This document shows, piece by piece, positions 7,743 through 15,322 of a stretch of DNA of 64,000 nt. The DNA is taken from NCBI RefSeq assembly GCF_900103455.1, contig NZ_FNHI01000030.1, positions 51,436 through 115,435 on the forward strand. Reading direction: 5' to 3'. The notes beneath the pieces are model-generated. The model saw only the letters and a list, made by a program, of their open reading frames with translations. It was not told the origin of the DNA and searched no databases. The number at the start of each line of letters is the position of its first letter. The stretch's first letter is position 1. This DNA comes from Streptomyces wuyuanensis. Its GTDB lineage: Bacteria > Actinomycetota > Actinomycetes > Streptomycetales > Streptomycetaceae. The position numbers and the translations under genes are program-made.

Positions 7743-9080
7743 GTGTCCGCGAACTCCGCGACGCCCACCCACGCCAGCCGCATACCGAAGGTCCCGTTCT
7801 GGGCCCAGATCGTCGCCGGTCTCGTCGTCGGCGTCCTGCTCGGCTGGCTGGCCCGCAGTCAGGACGTCACCTGGCTCCGCACGACCCTGGAGCAGGTCGG
7901 CGACATCTTCGTCCAGTTGCTGAAGCTGGCCGTCGCTCCGCTCGTGTTCTTCGCGATCATGGTGTCGATCACCAATCTGCGGAGGGTCAACAACGCCGCC
8001 CGGCTGGCCGGCCGCACCCTGCTGTGGTTCATGATCACATCGCTCATCGCCGTGGCGATCGGCCTCGCGATCGGCCTGCTCACCAACCCCGGCGCGGGCA
8101 CCGGTCTCACTCGGCAGGACGGCGAGAAGCCGGAGAAGGCCGGTTCCTGGATCGACTTCCTCACCGGCATCGTGCCCACGGACGTCATCACGCCCTTCAC
8201 CGAGCTGAACGTCCTTCAGATCGTGTTCATGGCCGCCGTCGCCGGTGTCGCCGCGCTCAAGCTCGGCGACCGTGCCCAGCCGATCCTCACCTTCAGCGAG
8301 TCCGTGCTGGAGCTGCTCCAGAAGGCCCTGTGGTGGGTCATCCGGCTGGCCCCGCTCGGCACCGTTGGTCTCATCGGCTACGCGATCGCCGACTACGGCT
8401 GGGACCTCATCGGCAAGTACGCCACCTTCACGGCCGACGTCTACATCGGCTGTGCGCTGGTCCTGTTCGGCGTGTACCCGCTGCTGCTGGCGACCGTGGC
8501 CAAGGTCAACCCGCTGCAGTTCTTCAAGGGCGCCTGGCCGGCCATCCAGCTCGCCTTCGTCTCGCGCTCCTCGGTCGGCACGATGCCGGTCACCCAGAAG
8601 GTCACCGAGCGGCTCGGCGTTCCGAAGGAGTACACCTCCTTCGCCGTGCCGTTCGGCGCGACGACGAAGATGGACGGCTGCGCCGCCGTCTACCCGGCGC
8701 TGGCCGCGATCTTCATCGCGCAGATCTTCGACGTGCAGCTCGGAGTGCAGGACTACCTGCTGATCGCCTTCGTCTCGGTCGTCGGATCGGCCGCCACCGC
8801 CGGCCTCACCGGCGCGACGGTCATGCTGACGCTGACCCTCTCCACGCTGGGCCTCCCGCTGGAGGGCGTGGGTCTGCTGATGGCGATCGACCCGATCCTG
8901 GACATGATGAGGACCGCGACGAACGTCGCCGGCCAGGCCGTCGTTCCGGTGATCGTCGCCGCCCGCGAGAACATCCTCGACCGCGACGCGTACGACTCGG
9001 CCTCGGCCTCCCCGGTGGACGACGTGGACGCGGACGTCCGCGAGCCGGAGCGGAAGGTGGCCGTGGCCGCCGCCGTGTGA
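7743..9080 (+). CDS. Dicarboxylate/amino acid:cation symporter (DAACS, DctA/GltP/TcyP family)
   Basis: A 445-residue polytopic secondary transporter. The family's hallmark blocks are present: the serine-rich reentrant loop SRSSVGTMPVTQKV near residue 277, the PFGATTKMDGCAAVYP sequence near residue 302 (the ion/substrate site, normally P-x-G-A-T-x-N-M-D-G), and the long TM8-like LPLEGVGLLMAIDPILDMMRT segment. Lys replaces the usual Asn in ATTKMDG. GTG 7743 is preferred over the in-frame GTGs at 7683 and 7737 because GGAG ends seven bases upstream. Substrates of the family include C4-dicarboxylates, glutamate and L-cystine. The upstream Cys-rich leader makes cystine uptake (TcyP-like) an attractive inference, but sequence alone cannot settle it. 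Confidence 0.88.
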   Translation: MSANSATPTHASRIPKVPFWAQIVAGLVVGVLLGWLARSQDVTWLRTTLEQVGDIFVQLLKLAVAPLVFFAIMVSITNLRRVNNAARLAGRTLLWFMITSLIAVAIGLAIGLLTNPGAGTGLTRQDGEKPEKAGSWIDFLTGIVPTDVITPFTELNVLQIVFMAAVAGVAALKLGDRAQPILTFSESVLELLQKALWWVIRLAPLGTVGLIGYAIADYGWDLIGKYATFTADVYIGCALVLFGVYPLLLATVAKVNPLQFFKGAWPAIQLAFVSRSSVGTMPVTQKVTERLGVPKEYTSFAVPFGATTKMDGCAAVYPALAAIFIAQIFDVQLGVQDYLLIAFVSVVGSAATAGLTGATVMLTLTLSTLGLPLEGVGLLMAIDPILDMMRTATNVAGQAVVPVIVAARENILDRDAYDSASASPVDDVDADVREPERKVAVAAAV

Positions 9081-9106
9081 GGGCCGCAGCGCCGCGGCAA
9101 CCGCGA

Positions 9107-9139
9107 GAGGGCCCCGGATCCGCCGGATCCGGGGCCCTC
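9107..9139 (+). terminator. Strong hairpin after the symporter
   Basis: Perfect 15-base-pair stem (9107-9121 with 9125-9139) with a three-base loop, 26 bases past the symporter stop. Confidence 0.85.
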
Positions 9140-9170
9140 CGTCGTCGGGGTCGGCGCGCGGGGGCACGCG

Positions 9171-9505
9171 TCATCGCCGGGGGGCTTCCAGGCGCGCGAA
9201 GCGCCGGGGCGTCGTCTCCCAGCCCCGGCCGGCAAGGCCCAGTGTGAGCTGCCCCTCGGACCAGGTGCCGCGCACCACGATCAGGCGACGTGCTGCTCGT
9301 AGCGCGCCGTGCGCACGCCTGGGATGGGCACTTCGCGACGCAGCCAGGTGGCGTTGGCCGCGGCGTTCTCGGGCCGGGGAGCGGGCCGTACGAGTACGTC
9401 GAGGACGGTGCCGTCCCGGTAGAACCGGAACACCTGCACGTCTGCGCTGAAGATGCCGCTCAGCGGAACGGGCCCCCGGTGGCGATTCCGTCGGGACACT
9501 GGCAC
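9171..9505 (-). pseudogene. Degraded conserved hypothetical gene
   Basis: On the minus strand one frame from GTG 9505 to a stop at 9281 reads VFRFYRDGTVLDVLVRPAPR and then TWLRREVPIPGVRTARYEQH. Immediately after, a different frame reads RLIVVRGTWSEGQLTLGLAG and ends RFARLEAPRR with a stop at 9171. The two pieces look like the N-terminal and C-terminal parts of one protein family with a frame change and probable internal deletion near 9285. The family is not identified. There is no clear ribosome site for the GTG. An intact short gene is the alternative. Confidence 0.4.
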
Positions 9506-9708
9506 CCCCAGGTGTTCGGTGATCGCTGCCCGGCCACCGACCCTACGGGTGGACCGTCCCCGGTCCGGGGTGCTTCCCCGGCCGTACCCGTGCGGGCCGG
9601 TGGTCGAGGGGGGCCGGCCGTGTCGGCGGGCCGTGGGTGCGGAGCCGGAGCGGCCGCCCTAGACTGGCAAGATCATCGTTTTTCATCCGGAAGCGGGAGA
9701 TTCGCACC

Positions 9709-9783
9709 ATGTCGAAGCGAGGCAACAAGCGACGGGCCAGGAAGAAGAGGAAGGCCAATCACGGCAAGCGTCCCAACGCCTGA
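9709..9783 (+). CDS. bL37, 24-residue actinobacterial large-subunit ribosomal protein
   Basis: A 24-codon gene encoding an extremely basic peptide beginning MSKRGNKRRARKK and ending NHGKRPNA. This matches, from memory, the actinobacterial ribosomal protein bL37 first seen in mycobacterial ribosome structures, which has the same length and the same A-N-H-G-K-R-P-N ending. Fourteen of the 24 residues are Lys, Arg or His, as expected for an rRNA-embedded peptide. A GGGAGA ribosome site lies eight bases before the ATG, and a TAGACT -10-like hexamer sits at 9660-9665. It stands alone between a degraded gene and the TetR regulator. Confidence 0.85.
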   Translation: MSKRGNKRRARKKRKANHGKRPNA

Positions 9784-9894
9784 CGGCCCCCACGCCCCGA
9801 CCGCCCGCGCCGACCGGCGCGGCCCGCCCGAGGACCGGTCCGCGAACCGCGCGGACCGGTCCTCGGCGTATTCGCCCGATGGCGGGCCTTAGGC

Positions 9895-9908
9895 TTACCG
9901 AACAGTAG
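9895..9908 (+). promoter_or_regulatory. Candidate TetR operator before the TetR gene
   Basis: TTACCGAACAGTAG lies 30 bases before the TetR start. It keeps the outer halves (TTAC, then AGTA five bases later) of the perfect palindrome at 12967-12980 in front of the FabG4-like gene. Shared half-sites suggest autoregulation and control of the cluster by the same protein. Confidence 0.45.
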
Positions 9909-9938
9909 ATCGGTGGCAGGGCCGGGAGGGCGTCTGAC

Positions 9939-10586
9939 GTGGATGGTGCCGGTAGGAGCAAGCGGATGCCGCGTGCCATGCGGGAGCAGCAGATGCTCGA
10001 CGCCGCAGTGCAGACGTTCGGGCAACGTGGCTACCGGGCGGCATCGATGGACGAGATCGCCGAGCTCGCGGGCGTGTCCAAGCCGCTGGTCTACCTCTAT
10101 CTGAACTCCAAGGAGGACCTCTTCACCGCCTGTATCCGGCGCGAGTCCGCGGCCCTGGTCGCGGCCGTGCGGGCGGCGGTGGACCCGGGACTGCCGGCGG
10201 ACCGGCAGCTGTGGGAGGGCCTCACCGCGTTCTTCGGGCACACGACGGAGCACCCGGACGCGTGGGCCGTGCTGCACCGGCAGGCCCGTACGCACGGGGA
10301 GCCGTTCGCCGCCGAGGTGGCCGTGATGCGGGACGAGATCGTGGCGTTCGTGACGGGCTTGATCGGGGTGGCGGCGCGCGAGTCCCTCGGGGACGGCGAA
10401 CTCGCCGACAAGGACGTGGCGGGTCTCGCCCAGGCGCTCGTCGGCGCGGCGGAGTCGCTGGCCGGGTGGGCCAACGACACTCCGGGCGTCTCGGCGAGGG
10501 AGGCGGCCGCGACCTTGATGAACTTCGCGTGGGAGGGCCTCGGCAACCTCATGAAGGGCCAACGCTGGTCGCCGTCCGCCCGATGA
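9939..10586 (+). CDS. TetR/AcrR-family regulator
   Basis: A 215-residue TetR-family repressor. The N-terminal DNA-binding domain (about residues 14-60) contains AVQTFGQRGYRAASMDEIAE and the recognition helix region GVSKPLVYLYLNSKEDL. The C-terminal ligand domain is unassigned. GTG 9939 follows GGGAGGG at good spacing; ATG 9966 is a weaker alternative. The 3' end overlaps the convergent MaoC gene by 38 bp. With MaoC and FabG-type neighbours, a fatty-acyl ligand is likely, as for other regulators of HtdX/FabG4 clusters. It probably binds the palindromes at 9895 and 12967. Confidence 0.88.
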   Translation: MDGAGRSKRMPRAMREQQMLDAAVQTFGQRGYRAASMDEIAELAGVSKPLVYLYLNSKEDLFTACIRRESAALVAAVRAAVDPGLPADRQLWEGLTAFFGHTTEHPDAWAVLHRQARTHGEPFAAEVAVMRDEIVAFVTGLIGVAARESLGDGELADKDVAGLAQALVGAAESLAGWANDTPGVSAREAAATLMNFAWEGLGNLMKGQRWSPSAR

Positions 10587-11589
10587 GGTGCACCCGGCCC
10601 TCGGGGCCGGTCCCGCGCAGCTCGAAGACCCCGTCGCCCGTGGCCGTGTCGCCGGCGGCGTAGGCGACGGACCCGGGCAGCAGCACGGGCGCCTTGAACT
10701 CGGCTTCCGCGTAACGGAGTTCCCGAGGGTTCCGCTCGGCCAGACACCGGGCGAACGTCCACATGCCGTGGGCGATCGCGCGGGGGAAGCCGAAGGGGCG
10801 AGCGGTCGCCGCGTACAGATGGATGGGGTTGCGGTCCCCGGATGCGGCGCCGTAGCGGCGCCCGAGGACCGCCGGGAGCTGCCACGACGCGCGCTCGTTC
10901 AGCGCGGAAGGGGCCTGCGGCGGACCGTCGTTCGCGAGGCCGGGCCCCGGCGCACCGCCCTTCACCGGACAGCCGTCGGCCGGAAACCTGCGCGCCGCCG
11001 GGCCACCCGGTGCGGGTGCGGCGCCGGTCCGCCCGCCGGCTCCTCGGCGTTCCGGCGTCACCGCGGTTCCGTCCGCCGTCGTCCCCTCCGCCCGCCCGGG
11101 CCGCGGATGCCGCGAGAGATACGTGCTGCCCGACTCCCACACGAGTTCGCCGTCGAGCCGGGCCTCGGTCACCAACGTCACCTCCGTGCCCCGCCGGTGC
11201 GGCCGCAGACCGGTCGCGTGGACCGAGATCTCCGGCCGGTCGTCCGTCCGGATGTCCCGGTGGCGGGTGATCTCGATTCGGGTGTGCACCAGCCCGAGGA
11301 CCGGCAGGGGGAAGCCGCGGCCGGCCATCAGCCGCATGGCGATCGGGAAGCCGAGGACGTGCGGATACGTGATCGGCAGCGGGCCGGTGGTGTCGAAGCC
11401 GCACACACGGGCGTACGCGGCCGGCTGCGACGGATCCGCGGCCGCTCCCAGGAGCGTGAGCCGAGCCGACGGGAGCCGGGCACCCTCTTCCGCGCGGGCG
11501 AGGGCCCCGCGCCGGAACGGCGAGGCGAGGGCACCGCGCAGCAGGTTGGGCCACAGGGCGGGCGGTGAGGACAGAGTCCGGGTCTGCAC
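10549..11589 (-). CDS. MaoC-family double-hotdog dehydratase (HtdX-like)
   Basis: A 346-residue protein with a C-terminal MaoC hotdog domain. The hydratase motif is visible as YGAASGDRNPIHLYAATARP near residue 252, with the catalytic Asp and His, followed by AIAHGMWTFARC. The N-terminal half resembles a second, degenerate hotdog. A low-complexity Gly/Pro/Ala linker near residues 166-230 makes it longer than the mycobacterial relative HtdX (about 280). It should hydrate enoyl or dehydrate 3-hydroxyacyl thioesters. GTG 11589 follows AGGAGA. It is 26 bp downstream of the FabG4-like gene and so cotranscribed, the same order as Rv0242c-Rv0241c in M. tuberculosis. Confidence 0.85.
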   Translation of the reverse strand: MQTRTLSSPPALWPNLLRGALASPFRRGALARAEEGARLPSARLTLLGAAADPSQPAAYARVCGFDTTGPLPITYPHVLGFPIAMRLMAGRGFPLPVLGLVHTRIEITRHRDIRTDDRPEISVHATGLRPHRRGTEVTLVTEARLDGELVWESGSTYLSRHPRPGRAEGTTADGTAVTPERRGAGGRTGAAPAPGGPAARRFPADGCPVKGGAPGPGLANDGPPQAPSALNERASWQLPAVLGRRYGAASGDRNPIHLYAATARPFGFPRAIAHGMWTFARCLAERNPRELRYAEAEFKAPVLLPGSVAYAAGDTATGDGVFELRGTGPEGRVHLIGRTATSVGPS

Positions 11590-11615
11590 GGCGGGTCTCC
11601 TTCGGGGCCGGGGCG

Positions 11616-12935
11616 TCACGCGCCGAGGAGCGACTGGCCGCACACCCGCACGACCTGGCCGTTCACGGAGCCGGATGCCGGGTGCGCCAGCCAGGCCGTC
11701 GTCGCCCCGACGTCCTCCGGCAGACCGCCCTGGGCGAGTGAGTTCATCCTGCGGCCCGCCTCACGGATCAGCAGCGGCACGGCCGCGGTCATGCTCGTCT
11801 CGATGAAGCCGGGCGCGACGGCGTTGACCGTGACGCCGTGGTCCGCGGCGGCGCGCGGGGCGAGCGAGCGCACCAGGCCGATGATGCCGGCCTTGCTCGC
11901 CGCGTAGTTGGTCTGGCCGGAGTTGCCGGCGATGCCCGCGATGGAGGCCGTCGCCACGATCCGGCCGCCGGCCGCCACCACACCGGTCTTCAGCAGCGCG
12001 TCCGTGGTGTCGAGCACCGATGTGAGATTCACGTCCAGTACGGAACTCCAGTGCTCCGCCGACATGTTGGAGAGCCGGCGGTCGCGGGTGACGCCCGCGT
12101 TGTGGACGAGGACGCCGAGCCCGTCGGGGAAGGCGTCGGCTATGCGCTCCGCCGCGTCGTCGGCCGTCATGTCCAGGGGGAGAGCCGCCGCGCCGAGCCG
12201 CTCGGCGGTGCGGTCGAGTTCGCCCCCGGCCTGGGGTGCGTCGAGGCAGACCACCCGGGCGCCGTCGCGGACGAGGGTTTCGGTGACGGCCGCGCCGATG
12301 CCGCGTGCCGCGCCGGTGACGAGCGCCGTGCGGCCGGCGAGCGGACGGGACCAGTCGTCGGGGGTGGTGACCGCGGTGTCGGACACCTCGACCGTCTGCC
12401 CGCTGACGTAGGCCGATCCGGGGGAGAGGAGGAACCGCAGCGTCGATTCGGCGGCGCGGGCGCCGCCCGCGATCCGCACCAGGTTCACCGTCCTGCCCCG
12501 GCCGGTCTCCTTGGCCAGGGAGCGCACGAATCCGTCCAGCGCCTGCTGGGCCGCCGCCTGGTGGTGGTCCGTCGCAGAGAGCGGTGTGCCGAGGACCACG
12601 ATCCGCCCGCTCGCGGCCACGGACCGGACGACGGGGTGGAGGAGGGCGTGCACTCCGGCGAGCGCCCGCGCGGAGGCGACGCCCGTCGCGTCGATCACGA
12701 TCGCGGCCGGATCGGCGGCCGCCGCCGCCACCGGCAGGCCGGTCGAAGCGAGGACGGCCGCGAGCTCCGGTTCGCCGGCGGTGGACGAACCCACCGTCAG
12801 ATGTGCGATCTCCCCGTCGAGCGTGGGGTGTTCCGGCGTCCGGCGGCGGAGCGCGGCCGGTTCCGGGAGTCCGAGGCGGCGCGTCAGCAAGCGACCGGGA
12901 GCGGTGCGGGTGAAGCGCAGATAGCGGTCGGCCAT
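11616..12935 (-). CDS. FabG4-like 3-oxoacyl-ACP/CoA reductase
   Basis: A 439-residue short-chain dehydrogenase, far longer than ordinary FabG (about 245) and like mycobacterial FabG4 in carrying an N-terminal flavodoxin-like domain (residues 1-200). The catalytic SDR domain follows: cofactor loop ALVTGAARGIGAAV near residue 207, VHNAGVTRDRRLSNM, catalytic Ser in ATASIAGIAG near residue 332, and Y-A-A-S-K at about 345-349. It should reduce 3-oxoacyl thioesters with NAD(H). ATG 12935 is followed upstream by a perfect 14 bp palindrome. In relatives a thiolase (FadA2/FadI) is divergent from it; here that gene is a wreck. Confidence 0.9.
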   Translation of the reverse strand: MADRYLRFTRTAPGRLLTRRLGLPEPAALRRRTPEHPTLDGEIAHLTVGSSTAGEPELAAVLASTGLPVAAAAADPAAIVIDATGVASARALAGVHALLHPVVRSVAASGRIVVLGTPLSATDHHQAAAQQALDGFVRSLAKETGRGRTVNLVRIAGGARAAESTLRFLLSPGSAYVSGQTVEVSDTAVTTPDDWSRPLAGRTALVTGAARGIGAAVTETLVRDGARVVCLDAPQAGGELDRTAERLGAAALPLDMTADDAAERIADAFPDGLGVLVHNAGVTRDRRLSNMSAEHWSSVLDVNLTSVLDTTDALLKTGVVAAGGRIVATASIAGIAGNSGQTNYAASKAGIIGLVRSLAPRAAADHGVTVNAVAPGFIETSMTAAVPLLIREAGRRMNSLAQGGLPEDVGATTAWLAHPASGSVNGQVVRVCGQSLLGA

Positions 12936-12966
12936 GGTTGTCCGGACTCCCTGCTGGGTCGTGGAT

Positions 12967-12980
12967 TTACTCCGGAGTAA
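12967..12980 (-). promoter_or_regulatory. Perfect 14 bp palindrome, candidate operator
   Basis: TTACTCCGGAGTAA is a perfect palindrome lying 31 bases before the FabG4-like start and 36 bases before the thiolase remnant. A related sequence precedes the TetR gene (9895-9908). Its position in the divergent gap fits an operator for both directions. Confidence 0.6.
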
Positions 12981-13016
12981 GGTTACTCAAGGGTCAGGAG
13001 TTGGTCGAGGTGTCGG

Positions 13017-13692
13017 GGCTTCAATCTCGCCCGCGAGACCGTCCTCGGCTCCGGTCTCGACCCCCGTACCCCCGCCTACGACATCCAGCAGGCCTGCGGC
13101 ACGGGACTCCGGGCGGCCGTCGCCGCGGCCAACGCGCCCCGGCTCGACGGCCGCGAAACTCGCCCGGCTCAAGCCGGTGTTCGGCACGGACCACGACAAC
13201 CCGACGATGACCGCGGGCAATTCGACCCCGCTCACCGACGGGGCGGCGGTGGTGCTGCTCGCCAGTGAGGAGTGGGCGGAGGCCCGCGGCCTCGACTTCC
13301 TCGCCCGACTCACGGCGTACGAGACGGCCGCGGTGGACTACGTGGACGGGGACGAGGGCCTGCTGATGGCCCCGGCCCGCGCGGTCCCGCGGATGCTGGA
13401 GCGCACCGGCCTGGGGATGGAGGACTTCGACCTCGTCGAGATCCACGAGGCCTTCGCCTCACAGGTCCTCGCCACACTGGCGGCCTGGGAGGAGCAGGGG
13501 CTCGCCCCGGTGGACCGCGCCAAGCTCAATGTCACCGGGTCCTCGCTGGCGACCGGCCACCCGTTCGTGGCCACCGGCGCACGGATCGTCGCCACCCTCG
13601 CCAAGCTCCTGGCGGAGCGCGACGGGCCCGGCCGGGGGCTGATCTCGATCTGCGCGGCGGGCGGGCAGGGCGTGACGGCGATCCCGGAGCGG
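13017..13692 (+). pseudogene. Acetyl-CoA acyltransferase (FadI/FadA2-type thiolase), truncated and internally deleted
   Basis: Thiolase sequence begins abruptly in one frame with GFNLARETVLGSGLDPRTP and then YDIQQACGTGLRAAVAAAN, which includes the active-site Cys. After about 13140 it resumes in another frame at AAKLARLKPVFG and continues through NSTPLTDGAAVVLLASEEW, EIHEAFASQVLATL, VTGSSLATGHPFVATGARI and ICAAGGQGVTAI. Roughly the first 80 residues and about 150 internal residues are missing compared with intact streptomycete FadI. No start codon or ribosome site precedes it. The rest of the reading frame has typical codon use, so decay looks recent. Its intact MaoC and FabG partners lie next to it. 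Confidence 0.85.
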
Positions 13693-13727
13693 CCGCAGGG
13701 CCGCGGGGCCCGGCCCGGCGGCGGTCG

Positions 13728-14126
13728 TCAGCCCCGCCTGAGCCGCCACTCCCGGAGGACCTCGTCCACGTCGTACGGCCTGCGCCCGAGCGGCGGGCCC
13801 GGCGGCGGCATCAGGAGCATCTTGGTGATCTTCTCGTTGATCTCCGTGACGATCCGGCGCACCGCGGTCTCCGAGGGCGCGCGGTAGGCCTTCTCCAGCG
13901 CGTCCTCGGCTTCCTTGCGCAGGGCGAGTGCGGGGGGCAGGACGGCGATGCCCTCCTTGTGCATCTTGCCCTTGACCCACCAGAGCTCGTCGTACGGGGC
14001 CAGATCGTCGGGCAGGGGCTCGCCGAGGCCCGGCAGATCCTCGAACTCTCCGCGTTCCCTCGCGTCGCGGATCTGCTTGTCGACCCACGATTCGAAACTG
14101 ACGCCCGGGGGTTTGCGCTCGGTCAT
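13728..14126 (-). CDS. DUF1992 (DnaJ-homologue-subfamily-C-28-like) protein
   Basis: A 132-residue soluble protein. The core WVDKQIRDARERGEFEDLPG and GEPLPDDLAPYDELWWVKG is the defining DUF1992 block, shared with the C-terminal region of eukaryotic DNAJC28 but without a J domain. The C-terminal helix NEKITKMLLMPPPGPPL is also typical. The function is unknown. ATG 14126 is divergent from the GNAT gene at 14183 with 56 bp between them. The thiolase remnant ends 35 bp past its stop. Confidence 0.82.
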   Translation of the reverse strand: MTERKPPGVSFESWVDKQIRDARERGEFEDLPGLGEPLPDDLAPYDELWWVKGKMHKEGIAVLPPALALRKEAEDALEKAYRAPSETAVRRIVTEINEKITKMLLMPPPGPPLGRRPYDVDEVLREWRLRRG

Positions 14127-14182
14127 GCTTCCCAGGGTACGGACGTGCGAGGCCGCCGGTCGGGCTCTGGGACACTTGAACC

Positions 14183-14665
14183 GTGCTGATCAGAGAGGCG
14201 ACCGCGCAGGACTGGGACCGGATCTGGCCGTTCTGGCAGCGGATCGTGTCCGCGGGCGACTCCTACGCCTGGGACCCGGACACCTCCGAGCCCGCGGCCC
14301 GGGCGCTGTGGATGGCGCCCTCCCACCGGGTGTTCGTGGTCGAGGACGAGGACGGCGCGCTGGTCGCTTCGGCGTACGTACGGCCCAATTACGGCGGCCC
14401 GGCCGCGCACATCGCCAACGCGGGCTTCATGGTCGACCCGGAGCAGGCGGGACGGGGCATCGGCCGGCTGCTGGCCGAGTACGTGATCGACCGGGCGCGG
14501 CGGGACGGCTACACCGGCATGGTGTTCAACGCGGTCGTGGAGACGAATCCCGCGACGCGGCTGTGGGAGGCGCTGGGTTTCCGCGTCCTCGGCACGGTCC
14601 CGGGCGCGTTCCGGCATCCGGAGCACGGTCCGGTGGGGCTGAACATCATGTTCCGGGAGTTGTGA
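14183..14665 (+). CDS. GNAT-family N-acetyltransferase (phosphinothricin-acetyltransferase-like)
   Basis: A 160-residue GNAT protein beginning LIREATAQDWDRIWPFW, with the acetyl-CoA loop QAGRGIGRLL near residue 92 and the NPATRLWEALGFRVLGTVPG motif near residue 119. The latter is typical of the PAT/YobR-like branch. The substrate is not predictable. GTG 14183 has no Shine-Dalgarno sequence; GACACT (14171-14176) six bases upstream suggests a leaderless message. Confidence 0.85.
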   Translation: MLIREATAQDWDRIWPFWQRIVSAGDSYAWDPDTSEPAARALWMAPSHRVFVVEDEDGALVASAYVRPNYGGPAAHIANAGFMVDPEQAGRGIGRLLAEYVIDRARRDGYTGMVFNAVVETNPATRLWEALGFRVLGTVPGAFRHPEHGPVGLNIMFREL

Positions 14666-14780
14666 GCCGTCCGGGGGACGCTTTCGTCTCCATTCCCCTC
14701 AGCCCCCCTCCGGTTTCCCTTTCCGGGTATCCGGCCCTCCGGGCGGCGATTCCGCCCGCCGGCCCGGTCCCGGAAAGGGC

Positions 14781-14820
14781 AGGAGCCCCGTCCCGTACGC
14801 GAGGTACGGGCGGGGCCCCT
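14781..14820. terminator. Bidirectional hairpin between the GNAT and cold-shock genes
   Basis: AGGAGCCCCGTCCCGTAC (14781-14798) pairs with the segment ending at 14820, a nearly perfect stem with one bulged base and a GCGAG loop. It lies between two convergent genes. Confidence 0.75.
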
Positions 14821-14861
14821 TGGGTACTGCTAAGTCGTGCGCGATCGCCGACCCGGTCGCA

Positions 14862-15065
14862 TTAGGCCGGGGTGACGTTCTCCGCCTGCGGGCCCTTCGG
14901 GCCCTGGGTGACGTCGAAGTTCACGACCTGGTTCTCCTCGAGGGAGCGGAAGCCGGTCGCGTTGATCGCGGAGTAGTGGACGAAGACATCCGGGCCGCCG
15001 CCGTCCTGGGCGATGAAGCCGAAGCCCTTTTCAGCGTTGAACCACTTCACGGTTCCGGTAGCCAT
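14862..15065 (-). CDS. CspA-family cold-shock protein
   Basis: A 67-residue single-domain cold-shock protein that binds single-stranded RNA/DNA. RNP1 is KGFGFI (residues 14-19) and RNP2 is VFVHYSAI (residues 29-36). ATG 15065 is chosen because AAGGAGGG lies just upstream; the frame stays open further upstream without homology. The 5' untranslated region appears long and contains a 9 bp hairpin at 15131-15158. It is divergent from mqnA. Confidence 0.95.
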   Translation of the reverse strand: MATGTVKWFNAEKGFGFIAQDGGGPDVFVHYSAINATGFRSLEENQVVNFDVTQGPKGPQAENVTPA

Positions 15066-15130
15066 AAGCCCTCCTTGGGCCAAAGGGTTGCCCTGCTCCA
15101 GAACCTGCAAACAAGTCTGAAAACTACAAA

Positions 15131-15158
15131 AGCCTGCGGGTCACATGCTCCGCAGGCT
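15131..15158 (-). promoter_or_regulatory. Hairpin in the cold-shock gene 5' leader
   Basis: AGCCTGCGG (15131-15139) and CCGCAGGCT (15150-15158) form a perfect 9 bp stem with a 10-base loop, 66 bases before the cold-shock start codon. It could be a temperature-sensitive leader element or an upstream terminator; sequence does not decide. Confidence 0.4.
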
Positions 15159-15322
15159 CTGCACTGCAAGGGAAACCAAACTGCAACTTGCGTTGAGCCT
15201 AGCACGCACGGTGTTCAGATGGGTAGAGGGAAAGATCACGTCACCCGGATGTTTGATGCCGCCTTGACATGCTGACGCTCTCGGCGGGGTGCCCCGGCCA
15301 TTCGAAGGCGTGCCCCCGGGTC

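Noticed and set aside
7662..9167. Long minus-strand frame opposite the symporter
   Set aside because: It lies opposite a clear DAACS transporter, is made of Asp/Arg/Gly/His-rich sequence and has no start context.
10588..11568. Plus-strand frame opposite the MaoC gene
   Set aside because: The minus strand carries the MaoC hydratase motif; the plus-strand sequence is Arg/Gly/Pro-rich without homology.
13017..13692. Reading the thiolase region as a functional short thiolase
   Set aside because: It lacks the N-terminal fold and roughly 150 internal residues, changes frame near 13140, and has no start signal.
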